Source of the DNA: Sordaria brevicollis
Lineage: Eukaryota; Ascomycota; Sordariomycetes; Sordariales; Sordariaceae
DNA length: 64,000 nt
Direction of reading: 5' to 3'
NCBI GenBank assembly: GCA_033439795.1
Contig: JAUTDP010000003.1
Location: 3,720,001-3,784,000 of the forward strand
Shown here: piece after piece, positions 48,516-59,077 of the stretch
How the letters are laid out: each line of letters begins with the position of its first letter
Position numbering within the stretch: position 1 is the stretch's first letter
Notes under the pieces: model-generated
Told to the model about the DNA's origin: nothing
Databases searched by the model: none
Seen by the model: the letters and a program-made list of their open reading frames with translations, nothing else
Position numbers and translations under genes: made by a program

Positions 48516-50183
48516 ATGTCTTCCATAACTCAGGGTTCATACCCTCCTGTTCTTCAAGATGCCGAAAGGGAAAGGCTTGTGCAAGTCGTCAAGGACTGGA
48601 CTGTAGCTCACGGCCTCACTGTTCGCCCACCACCTGCCATCGCCGGTAACGACACCGAGGGCATCCTCGCCACGAGCGCTCCCGTTACCCTCTTTCCCAG
48701 CCCCTTTCCCAAGAGTTGCTTTGAAGAGGCAAAGGCTATTCAGACTACCTATAACGAGCTGTACGCTCTCATCAGCCGGGATGAGGAGTTCCTCACGGAG
48801 ATGGTCAAGGAGTATGTCTGCCTGTGTCATCAAGTGGAAGTACATCTCACTAACAGGCTGACAAAGGGTTGCCGGCGGTGATGAGTTCATTGCCAACTTG
48901 TGGAATGTCCATTTGCGTGTGAAGAAGGAGGGCTATGTTCAAGTGAGTCGACTCTGTCACCGAAGCCTTAGTACTTTATGGGCATCATATTCATCACCAG
49001 TAACCAATAGAACCTCGCCCTAGGCCTCTTCCGCTCCGACTACATGGTTCACCAAGACGACGCCTCCCTTCAAATCAAGCAAGTCGAGTTCAACACCATC
49101 GCCTCCTCTTTCGGCGGCCTGTCCACGCAGACGTCTCTTCTTCACAAGCACCTCGCCCAGCACGAGTATCCCCTTCTCTCCTCCTCGGCCTCCGCCACCA
49201 ACCTGGACCTGCCCTCTAACGACTCCGCCGCCGGTCTCGCCGCCGGTCTCCGCGCTGCCTTTGACGCCTACGGCCCTTCCACCTTCGGCCACCCAACCTG
49301 CGTGCTCTTTTTGACTCAGTCCGGCGAGCGCAACGTCTTCGACCAGCGTCATCTCGAATACGCCCTTTCCTCCTCCGGCTCCAGCCAAGTCCCCGTCTTC
49401 CGCCTCCCCTTCTCCGAAATCCTCACCCACACCACCATCTCCTCCACCCCAGAGCGTCAACTCCTCTACACCCTCCCCTCCAACCCTTCCCTCATCTACG
49501 AAGTAGCCGTCGTCTACCTCCGCGCTGGCTATGGCCCCGGCGATTATGTCTCCAACCAAGACTGGGAAGCCCGTTACCAAATCGAGCGGTCCAACGCCAT
49601 CTGCTGCCCCACCGTCCTGACCCAGCTCGCCGGCATGAAAAAGGTCCAGCAAGTCCTCGCCACCCCTGAGGAAAGCAACACCAACTCGGTCCCCTCCGCC
49701 TTGGCCAAGTTCATGTCTCCCACATCTTCCAAGACTCAACAGCTTTTGAAGACCTTCACAAACATTTACCCCCTCGACACTTCTGCGTCTGGCCAACACG
49801 CCCGTTCGCTGGCCACTTCAGCGACAGAATGCCAGAAATACGTCATGAAGCCCCAGCGCGAAGGCGGCGGGAACAACTTCTATCGCTCTTCAATCCCAGA
49901 GCAGCTGAAGAAGATTCCCGAAGAGCATTGGAACAGTTTCATCCTGATGGAGATTATTGAGCCCCCGGCTTTGACGAACAGCATTTTGCGTAATGGAAAC
50001 GTGGAACAGGGAGGAGTGATTTGCGAGTTGGGCGTTTATGGAACTTGTTTGTGGGATCAGAAGACGGGAGAGGTCAAGCATAATGAGGAGGCGGGTTACC
50101 TGTTGAGGACGAAGGGGGATAAGAGTGAGGAGGGAGGAGTGGCGGCTGGGTATGGGTGTATGGATAGCGTGGCGCTTGTTTGA
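48516..50183 (+). CDS. gsh2: Glutathione synthetase
   Basis: Three exons: 48516-48811, 48867-48942, 49011-50183; introns of 55 and 68 nt; 514 residues, as expected for eukaryotic glutathione synthetase. The splices give MVKEVAGGDEFIANLWNVH and KEGYVQNLALGLFRSDYMVH, both typical of the family. QVEFNTIASSFGGL follows. The ATP-grasp part has the glycine-rich loop MKPQREGGGNNFY and the C-terminal substrate-binding segment LLRTKGDKSEEGGVAAGYGCMDS. The enzyme joins gamma-glutamylcysteine and glycine using ATP, as a cytosolic homodimer, in the second step of glutathione synthesis. The 3' end converges on vps45 with under 300 bases between. Confidence 0.95.
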
Positions 50184-50466
50184 GTGTCCGTCTAGGAGGG
50201 AAAGGAAATGGATTTGGATATAGGTTGTGTTGATGGGGCGTTGTATATACCTCTAGGGATGGATGAATGGATGTTGCGAGAAGATCTAAAAAGCGTCGTC
50301 AAGCGCGTACATATATAGTTGGGCACATCACCAATCGTATCTAAGCCTCTTGATTCTTTCATAACCTAGTGGCCCTCAATAGCTATATTTCGCTCCTCAC
50401 CGGCTCATTATGCCTTCCTATCGTCAAACCTTCTCTACTCCCTCTTTCTCATCAACACTAAGTATT

Positions 50467-52295
50467 CTACCTCCTCCCCTGCGCCGGCTCCGGCCACTTA
50501 TCAACCGCATCCTCTACCTCCTCCAAGAAACTCTGCGCATTATGCACCGTCGTGCCGCCAAGCACGATCCTAACGCCAGGCACACTCGCGTTAATCTCCG
50601 CCACCATCTTGGCCTCCTCATACGTCGCTCCGCCAATGATAAACACGATGATATCCTGCGGCTTATCCCTTGTCGACCCGCCGCCGTCCACAAACGGGTA
50701 CTGCTGCTCCCTAAGCTTGCCCTTGACCAGGTTCTGCAGCGTCGTCTCCAGAAGTGGAGAATGCTGCGTGTACACGTTCTCGACGCCCTTGAGAACCTTG
50801 AACCGGTTGCCGGCGCCGCCGAAGATGCCTGTCGACTCGAAGATGTCGGCGATGCCGCCTACGCCGGAGCCGGAGCCGCCGCTTGTGGAGTGAAGGGAGG
50901 AGTGGTACGCCAGAAGCTTAGCGACGCGGTCGGTGCGGCGCGTGGGAACGCCGCCGGCGGCGGAGAGGAGGTCGACCAGCATGGGCAGTTGGCTCGACGG
51001 CGATTTGGAGTATCTGAGGGCGTAAAGGGCGACGAGGATGACTTTGTTGTCGGGGGTTACGGTGGGTGATTGGATTAGCCTTTGGATGTTCTGCGAGGCT
51101 GAGGTCAGTATACAGCTGGAGTGGATATATATGTTTGGTTCGGTCGTACCTTGAGATCGGCGGCATGGTTATCATTGCAAGCTAAGCTCTGCTCAACCTC
51201 GCTCACTTCGAGTAGACTGTGGGCTCCAACTCTCCTGCTTAGTTCCGAGACCAAGGTGACGTGCTTGCTGACGTTTCCGGACAGCTTCCTGAACTCGGGA
51301 TACTCCTCGATGAACCGCTTCATATCGGCGATGGACTCGATGTTGGCGTTGTTCTGCGTCTTGGACTGGTATTGTAACACATATTCCTTGATGTTGCCAC
51401 CTAGGTCGCCGAAGTTGAGGTACATGTTCTTCTGGAAGAATGGATCTTGGTCCTGTGAGAGGACAATCTCCTTCAGCTCAGCGCGGATTTCGGGAACATC
51501 ACTGAGATCGACTCGGCCATTGTTGATACCAAGCAGGTGGTGTACCATGGCTTGGTAAGTCCATTGTGTGAGGAGCGGTGTTATAGGATCCTCTCGCCTG
51601 TCCAGTACCAAGAGAATGGGTGGAGTGTCGACCTTCCTGAAGTCGAACAGTTGGTCCTCTTGGGTCATACAATATCGGATTTCGGATGCGAGCTTCTTAG
51701 CTAGAGGACTGCTCTTCTGGTATCTGATGAGAGGCTTCTTCTTAAGAGATAACAGAACCGAAATAACCCCTTCGGTGCATCGCTGTAATGAGTCGGTGTT
51801 CCAGGTATCGGGGTTGCCGCTCCATATCCGGTTCATAGGCAGAGACATGTTGAGCGAGAACAAGTCGGTGTTGATAACCACATAATCCATGAAGTACTCC
51901 TGAACCACCTTCACGACCTCGTGATCGTCGGCCTCCGCTAGCCGCTCAAGAGCTGATTTCTTGACAACGTTGCTGAAGTACAAGTGGTACTCTCCGTACT
52001 TAGGGTCTCGTAGCTCGTCGATCAATAGGCCGATGGTATCGGGATGTGGCCTTACAAAGCACAAACAGCGCATGTGCCTCATCTTTTCCCGCTTAGGGTT
52101 ATCCAGCCGATCGGTAAGGTAGACTTCATGGTTGAGTAGTGTTGATACGGTAACGGCGGCCGATATACAGGGAACGGTGTCTTTGTCCAGCAAGAGCATC
52201 TTCATCTTGGCTGATGGCGCAGCGGCTGTCCCGGCGTTCTCACCGACCGTGACCATCTTGGTCACATAACCAGATGCCGCTTGTATCAAATCCAT
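50467..52295 (-). CDS. vps45: Vps45, Sec1/Munc18-family vesicle fusion protein
   Basis: Two exons, 52295-51150 and 51090-50467, joined in phase 0 over a 59-nt intron (donor GTACGA); 589 residues against 577 in yeast. The N-terminus MDLIQAASGYVTKMV and the following KMLLLDKDTVPCISAAVT are typical of Vps45, as are FVRPHPDTIGLLIDELRDPKYGEYHLYFSNV and VLDRREDPITPLLTQWTYQAM (family positions; quoted in parts). The SM domain fills the whole protein. Vps45 binds the syntaxin Tlg2 and the Rabenosyn-type protein Vac1 to drive Golgi-to-endosome SNARE assembly. Its gene is divergent from mmm1. Confidence 0.95.
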
Positions 52296-52860
52296 CTTGG
52301 GAGACTGGGTGCTGTGATTCTGTGTTTCGAACTCGAATTATTGAGGCGTCACGTCCAGCGCATTCACAATGCCTCTCCTGATCCCGGACTCCTGAACCTG
52401 CCAATAACTGATGAGGCTCGAACGGACCCAGACAACGTATAGCGCCGAATCTCAATTGATTAAAACGTAAATGAGATATCTTCGGTTTAGGGTGGAATAT
52501 GAAGCGGATAAGCAAGGAAATTATTAAGCGTTAAGGTTAAGATGAAAGTGTTAGATCGAGGCTTCGTTGTGGATGGAAGGTTGAGATGTTGTCAAGCTCA
52601 GGGTTGATGGAGGGGGGAAGTTGATGAAAGGAGGGTTACATGTGCAAGTCGCCAGACAAGGGTGCCTGGAGGTTGTAGCTGCAGCGCATCTTCCACAGCT
52701 AACCCTGGCCCGTGCGACGTCACCAAAGGCGCCGATAAGATAAGGACCGCCAAATGATGGAACCTTGCTGGTTTGTTTTTGGAAATGCAGACGGAAGCCA
52801 AAGCAGCTCTTCGATACCAAACGGGCAGATGCTTTCTTCGCCCCGATAACACTTAATAAA
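52296..52860. promoter_or_regulatory. Shared divergent promoter region of vps45 and mmm1
   Basis: Only 565 bases separate the two start codons, so the promoters must lie back to back or overlap. No TATA-type element is clear. Co-regulation is possible but not shown. Confidence 0.5.
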
Positions 52861-54188
52861 ATGGCCGACATTTGCCCAGCAAGGTCGGAGCCTACGTGAG
52901 TTCAATTGTCCCGCACAACCGTCTCGCTGCGCCCGAACTTCATGACCAACTGACTGACGACACCGCATCTAACAGCCTGTCGTTCACGCAGGGTCTCATC
53001 CTCGGCCAGCTGTCGGTGGTGCTCTTGCTCGCCGCCTTCATCAAATTCTTCATCTTTGGAGACCCTCCTTCGCCCGAAGTTGTCGCCTCGATTCGCGCCA
53101 CCGACCGAAGATCCCGAACGCTAGCACACAAGAAATCGATCCTCAGTCTACGAGAAACGAACGCGCTCCAACTGGTGCAGAACCCAGCTCTCAACAAGAA
53201 GCATGTCCTACGCCCTGGTCCTCCAACCCTGACCATCGGGTCTATCCTTAGCAAGACGTACTACAAGGTCGACAGCCATCAACCAGAAAGTCTCGACTGG
53301 TTCAATGTGCTGATCGCCCAAACCATCGCCCAATTCCGCAGCGACGCCCAGCACGACGATGCGATCCTCTCCTCCTTGAGCAAGGCGCTCAACGGTACTG
53401 CCCGGCCCGACTTTCTGGACGAAATCAAGGTTACAGAGCTTAGCCTGGGCGAAGATTTCCCCATCTTTAGCAACTGCCGCATCATACCAGTGGACGAAGA
53501 TGGCCTTAGTTTCGGGACTGGGAAGGCATTCGACGCCAATATGGCCACAAGAGAAGGCGCGCGTCTGCAGGCCAGGATGGACGTCGACCTTAGTGATATG
53601 ATCACTTTGGCGGTAGAGACAAAGCTGTTGCTCAACTACCCCAAGAGACTCAGCGCTGTTCTCCCCGTGGCCTTGGCTGTTTCAGTTGTTAGGTTCAGCG
53701 GCACACTATCCATATCGTTCATTCCCAGCAACCCATCCAACAACGAGCCTGCGAAGATGATCTTCACTTTCCTCGACGACTACCGTCTAGACTTCTCCAT
53801 TCGCAGTCTGCTAGGAAGTCGATCAAGGTTGCAGGATGTCCCCAAGATCGCACAGCTTGTCGAGTCGCGGCTGCATCGTTGGTTTGACGAGCGGTGTGTA
53901 GAGCCGAGGTTCCAGGAGATTGCTCTACCTAACATGTGGCCTCGCAAGAAGAATACCCGTGGCGGTGATGAGACTATCTCTGATGTGGAAAGGTCCATGA
54001 GCAAGACCAAGGGAGTGGATATTGCGAAGGACGTCAGAGAGGAAGCTCGGAAAGAGATTGAGGCTGAAGCACATGGAGGAGCTGATAGAGTGCCAGACTC
54101 GCTAAGATACAGGCATCGTCCAAGGGCGGAAGAGGAGTTTCCCGGAGCCGGGTCGATGCCTGGATCTATGCCCGGTGCTATGCCCTGA
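52861..54188 (+). CDS. mmm1: Mmm1, ER-anchored SMP-domain subunit of the ERMES complex
   Basis: Two exons, 52861-52895 and 52976-54188, 415 residues. The long open frame has no ATG near its 5' end. The proper start is the ATG at 52861, whose 35-nt exon (MADICPARSEP) is spliced with a GTGAGT donor and an AACAG acceptor preceded by a GACTGAC branch site to TLSFTQGLILGQ. One transmembrane helix at about 16-40 (LILGQLSVVLLLAAFIKFFIF), then a linker, then the lipid-binding SMP domain at about 105-340 (ESLDWFNVLIAQTIAQFR), and a charged tail ending in repeats of Gly-Ser-Met-Pro type. Mmm1 sits in the ER membrane with the SMP domain in the cytosol and, with Mdm12, Mdm34 and Mdm10, tethers ER to mitochondria for lipid transfer. 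Confidence 0.95.
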
Positions 54189-55505
54189 ATGGCCATATAG
54201 TTCTGGATCAACTACGCAACAAATTAAAAAATGAAAACGTTTCAAACGCATTTCCGTGGTTGATTCGGTACCTCTAGTCACACCGATCCGATGTCGACCT
54301 GCCGGTCAGGCGGAAAGGCCCGTCTGCCTCCGAATCTCTCCAAGCTACGGCGACAACCAGCAAGAGGGCCGGGGTCCGAGAGAGCATGCTCCGGCACAAA
54401 TATTCCTATCACAGGCGCCACCCAAACATGAACTCAATATGAAAATCGATGAACTTGACGAGACATAAAAGCTGCAACTTTAGAATGCCTCACAATTCAT
54501 GGCGATTCATGACGCACCATAGTAGAGGATGTGCTGCTAACCAGCCATTGCTCAAGTAGCCATTATTAGACTTCAAACTTATTTGTAGTACTACTGTATA
54601 CAAACCGCAGCATACAGATTGGGATAATTTTCAAAGGAAATCAAAACAAAATCATCGGTGTTTATAGGCATGGGATCATGGGACCTTTTGAGTACCTCGA
54701 CGGCCCGCCTCATATCCATCCACCCTAACCCTGTTTGTGTCTTGACTTCCCCGGCAACAACAAAATCGCGGTATAAGAATTGGCATTAACGGCAGGACTC
54801 ACTACACCTATATTTGTTCAAGTAAATGTTTTCCATGACACCGTCGTTAACCAGTTCCATCTGGACCACGAGACCAGTATTGTGAGCCAATCTTGACACA
54901 CTTTCTTCCCGTCCAGATGACGGATGTGGACCCCATGTCCGATTTCACATGGCGGCAGGCTTGTCACAAGGAAGTGGAGTCCGTGCACGACTTTGATCTT
55001 CCCACCATCCGGTGATGTCACAACAAAATTGGTGGGCAGTCCCAAGCAATGGGAACCACCAGGTGCCAGTTCGGCTTTGGAGCAATCTTCAGACGAAAGT
55101 AAAACTTCGAAATATACTACTGCTTTTCGAGTTTTCTATATTCTCCCCTTTGGCTGTTATTTTGGTTTTGATATGATAACGAATATCTTCCCCAGCTTTT
55201 GCTCTTCAGCGTAGCCGGTCCTTTGCATATTTGTTAACGTGTACTTCCCTCGGCCGGCGCAAACCGTCCCCGCAAAATTCGCTACTGGATGCCAGTTCAT
55301 CTTTCCCTGCACGCGATCTTGCAACCTGCAACCCGCACCGACTCGCATTCCCGCGGACGTGAGAGAGCCGACCTGACATTCAACATCTTTTCCCCTGGCC
55401 GACGTGCAATGGAGTAGCGCGCAGGTGGAAGCAGAAGACTTCGAATTCTTGCATAACCTGTCCTATTACCGCCTACGCCCGATCTAAAATCGACATTTAT
55501 TCAAC
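54189..55505. other. Intergenic between mmm1 and ale1
   Basis: Contains the mmm1 3' UTR, the possible small minus-strand gene or relic listed separately, and the ale1 promoter. Nothing else recognised. Confidence 0.5.
54786..55093 (-). pseudogene. Possible small cysteine-containing gene or relic
   Basis: A minus-strand frame from about 55093 reads like folded protein with spaced cysteines: SEDCSKAELAPGGSHCLGLP, then FVVTSPDGGKIKVVHGLHF, then PPCEIGHGVHIRHLDGKK. It loses sense near 54901. A second frame then continues to a stop at 54786-54788 with MELVNDGVMENIYLNKYRC and a final SESCR. The two can be joined either by a 41-nt intron (GTGTGT donor, CCAG acceptor, in phase, but shorter than usual) or by a two-base slip in the GTGTGT at 54895-54901. 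No 5' exon with a start codon or signal peptide could be found, so this may be a truncated or decayed gene. Family not recognised; a small secreted protein is only a guess. Confidence 0.35.
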
Positions 55506-57576
55506 ATGATACCTTTTATACATTACCGTACGGGCCGCATTGTTCACCAAGTGACGCCTTCAACAACTTGTCGCTAACACTCAATTCTCTTTCCAGCCTT
55601 TGCCTACGTGGGCAACAAGATCGGGGTGAGCCCGGATGAGCGTGAGCAAATTTTACTGACTTGCAAAATGGTGTCCACGGTTGCTGACTTCGTCCTTGAA
55701 ACAGTCAAGCTCATCTTCTCCTTCTTTTTATCCTACCCACTTGCTGGCCTGCTGAAGAGGGTGCCGGATAACCGCCCCCATCTGAAGAACTTCTTCTGTC
55801 TAAGGTGCGTTATTAGTCGGGCTAAGCGCAATGTTTTGGGACTTCGTGTTCCAGGAGACAAAACCGGGTCTAACAAATTGTCCCTCGCAGCATTGGCGTC
55901 TTCTACCTCGTCGGCCTCTTCGACCTATGGGTTGGCCTCCGGACCGTCCTCATCTCCTCCATTGGCGCATACTCGATCGCAAAGTTCCTCCGGGGCTCCC
56001 CTTATATGCCATGGATTGGTTTCGTCTTCCTCATGGGCCACATGAGCATCAACCACATTATGCGCCAGCGCCTCAATGACCCAAGCACAATCGATATCAC
56101 AGGAGCGCAGATGGTGCTCGTCATGAAGCTGAGCGCGTTCTGCTGGAACGTGGCTGACGGTGTTCTTCCCGATGACCATCTCTCTGACTTTCAGAAGGAT
56201 AGACGGCTCAAGGAGTTGCCCTCTCTCTTGGACTACCTTGGATACGTTTTCTTCTTCCCCAGTCTCATGATTGGACCCGCCTTCGACTTCGCCGAATACC
56301 GCCGCTGGCTCGACACCACCATGTTCGACGTTCCCAAGTCCGTCGACCCTGCGAAGAAGCCTCCTACCAGGCGCAAGCGCAAGATTCCCCGCAGCGGCAC
56401 TCCAGCCATGATCAAGCTGGCCACCGGTTTCTCCTGGCTCATGCTTTTCATCTGGCTGTCCACCTGGTACTCGCCTGAGGCTCTCCTTGGAGACCGTTTC
56501 GTGAGCCACAACTTCTTCGGTCGTCTTCTCTTCCTCCACATGGTCGGCATCACGGCGCGTGCCAAGTACTACGGTGTCTGGATGATGACGGAAGGCTCAT
56601 GCATCCTTAGCGGCTTGGGTTATAACGGCGTTGATCCCGCCACGGGCAAGGTGTCTTGGGATAGGCTCCAGAACATCCGTCCGATGGGCATGGAGACGGC
56701 GCAAAACACCAAGGCGTACCTTGACAACTGGAACATCAACACCAGCAAGTGGTTGCGCAACTACGTCTACCTGCGCGTCACTCCCCGTGGCAAGAAGCCT
56801 GGGTTTGGCGCCACCTTGGCTACCTTCACCACCAGCGCCTTCTGGCATGGTTTTTATCCCGGCTACTACATGTCTTTTGTCTTGGCGAGTTTCATCCAGG
56901 CTGCTGCGAAGAGTACGTTCTCCCATCTTTTGCTTTCCCAATTTTCTTCTGACCAACCGTATTTTCCACAGACATCCGCCGCAACGTCCGCCCCTTTTTC
57001 CTCGATCCCAAGACTCAAGCCCCCCTCCCCTCCAAGAAGTGGTACGATCTCGCCTCCTGGCTCGCCACCCAACTCACCTTCAACTTCGCCGTCTGCCCCT
57101 TCTTGGTCCTCGGCTTCCACGAGTCCATCACCGCCTGGTCGCGTGTCTACTTCTACGCCGTTATCCACACCGCCGTTGCCCTCGCGTTCTTCTCCAGCCC
57201 CGGTAAGAAGTGGCTGCGCAAGACTCTCGAGAAGCGCAACGCCAAGCTCGGCGTCGTCACTCCTGCCTCCTCCGCCAAGCACGGCCGTGGCCGCAGTCAT
57301 GACGAGAAGAACGCTCAGAACGGTGCCGCCCAGGGCGCCATGGGCACTGCCGCTTCGCTTGGTGAAAACTTGAACCGGCAACCCGAAAGCAGGGCGGAAA
57401 GCACGGATAGTCAGTCCAGGAGCCCGATGTTGGGTATCAGTGGCGATCCCCAGGGCGAACTGGATGAGGCGCTGGAGGAGTTCAAGAGGGAGATGGATAG
57501 CAGAATTGGCGGGGGAGCGTTTAGTGCGACGGGGTTGAAGGATTCGTTGAGGGCGGAGGCTAGGAAGAGAGCGTAA
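55506..57576 (+). CDS. ale1: Ale1-type MBOAT lysophospholipid acyltransferase
   Basis: Five exons: 55506-55527, 55597-55641, 55705-55804, 55891-56912, 56972-57576; introns of 69, 63, 86 and 59 nt; 597 residues. The first exon has only 22 bases; splicing gives MIPFIHYPFAYVGNKIGVSP, then DELKLIFSFFLSYPLAG, a conserved start for this family. It is polytopic. The MBOAT signature is present: NTSKWLRNYVYLRV and the catalytic-His segment TTSAFWHGFYPGYY. The enzyme transfers acyl chains to lysophospholipids and lyso-PA in the ER (Lands cycle). The C-terminal ~110 residues are charged and low-complexity. In exon 4 the motifs PSLMIGPAFDF and TARAKYYGVW are also typical. Confidence 0.93.
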
Positions 57577-57987
57577 AGCTCTTGGGCTGAATCAAGAGTG
57601 TGAGAGATAGAAAGGGGGTTGTTGAAATGGGTGGGATGTAGCTGCGAGGCGCACTCCCTACAGGAGGTGATGTGAAGAGACCTCCTGCGCTGCGCACTGG
57701 CAGTGAGTCTGCAGCAGTGGGAATATGTACGGATGCAAGGAAATGGAGTACTTGGCTAGTTGTACTGCATTGCGTCAGGAGTAAATGGAAAGCCTCTTTT
57801 TGCGTATCTACATCTTGTTTATCCCGGAAGCCATTGGAAATATTTCAAATCGCTTTCTCTTCTCAGTTCCCGGTACGTCCACCCGTGAAGTCCAGCAAGG
57901 GACAGAATCGCAAATGCTAGGAAGGCGTCCTGGTTACACCTGCCATCTTAGAGTCACTTGCAACCTTTAGCTTTCATCCAATTAGAA
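57577..57987. other. 3' flank of ale1
   Basis: Intergenic DNA before the tRNA gene; no gene seen. Confidence 0.5.
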
Positions 57988-58094
57988 GGCAAGATGGCCG
58001 AGCGGTCTAAGGCGCCACGTTAAGGTTAACCCTTAATCTTCTCTTCAGAATTCCGTGGTCCGAAAGGGCGTGGGTTCGAATCCCACTCTTGTCA
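57988..58094 (+). tRNA. tRNA-Leu (anticodon AAG) with intron
   Basis: The acceptor stem GGCAAGA pairs with TCTTGTC at the 3' end, with discriminator A. A D-arm GGCCGAGCGGTCTAAGGC and A/B-box sequences are present. The anticodon stem CCACG pairs with CGTGG, with loop TTAAGG then a 27-nt intron directly after position 37. A long variable arm TCCGAAAGGGC marks a class II tRNA. The T-arm is GTGGG-TTCGAAT-CCCAC. Anticodon AAG reads CUU (and CUC after inosine modification). The intron position is the canonical one for nuclear tRNA genes. It stands between two convergent protein genes. Confidence 0.93.
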
Positions 58095-58098
58095 TAAC

Positions 58099-58110
58099 TT
58101 TTGACTTTTT
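58099..58110 (+). terminator. RNA polymerase III terminator of the tRNA gene
   Basis: TTTT at 58099-58102 and TTTTT at 58106-58110, starting five bases after the tRNA 3' end, the usual Pol III stop signal. Confidence 0.75.
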
Positions 58111-59077
58111 CTTCGTGTATTCCTTTTTTTTCAGTTGGGGAAAATGTCGTGCTTTTTTTTTTTTTTTTTCTCTTTTTAACGCTGGGGCTTTTCGGGCTAT
58201 TGCCGTTCGTGCTAATGCTTAGGCGATGTATTAGTTTTGCGTCGTAAAGTTGGTCTTGTTCGCGGTTTAATATTTTATTTTGAGTATCAAAGTTGTTAGT
58301 AGATTTGTGAAACCCTTCAGAGGTGGTGAGTGACATGATTGAGTCAAGAAACCTGGGCTTTGAGATTATGACACATAAAGCAGATCAAGTATGCATCAGG
58401 TAGAGTTCAAGGAGACAATGTTCCTTGCATTGGTGATGATAAGAGATGGGCAAAAGCCAGCATCCAATATCCAGCTCGTAATGTACAATGGGTATCTATC
58501 TCTTTCTCTTCTTCACCGCACAAACATTTTGCCCACATAATCACATACACCGCTCCTCCCGTCCGCCCTTTGGCCCTCTGGCCCCGTTATGTAAAAAGTC
58601 AAAAAAAAAAAAAACTCGGTATCCAAGTACTTGCGAAGTGCCCAAAAAAAGTACTCCGCCCCATCGTATGTAGCCCTTATAGAACGAAGAAAATTGAAAA
58701 TGATGCCAATGAGAGAGAGATCCGTCCGTGAGGAAACAGGATAGTTCGTCATTAGTGTTGCTTTGAAAGATTGTCATCGGCGTGTTCGAGATATCGAGAG
58801 AGTGAGATCTATACGCTTTTGTGCGTTGGTGTAAAAAAAAGATGAAGAAACCGTTTCAGGCGTGCCACAGTATTATCGTCAATAAGGTATATGATGATGA
58901 TATGTCGTCGTAATAATTCGTCAAAAAAATCTTTCCCGCCGACTCCGGAAAATGTTGTGAGCTTTTCCCAAAATCCAAAAAGATCGTGTCTATAGTGTGT
59001 ATCGAGACGGAGAGAAAGAAGCAAGTTTTGTTGGAAAAATGTTGTAAAAAGGGGCGAGTACCGACAGACTAAAGTGT
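58111..59077. other. Intergenic, 3' flank of the serine-rich gene
   Basis: Contains a poly-T tract at about 58153-58169 and a poly-A tract near 58602-58614. No gene seen. Confidence 0.5.

Noticed and set aside
52872..52975. Extended N-terminus of Mmm1 from a TTG codon
   Set aside because: The segment is better explained as an intron with GTGAGT donor, GACTGAC branch and AACAG acceptor; the ATG at 52861 then gives the expected start.
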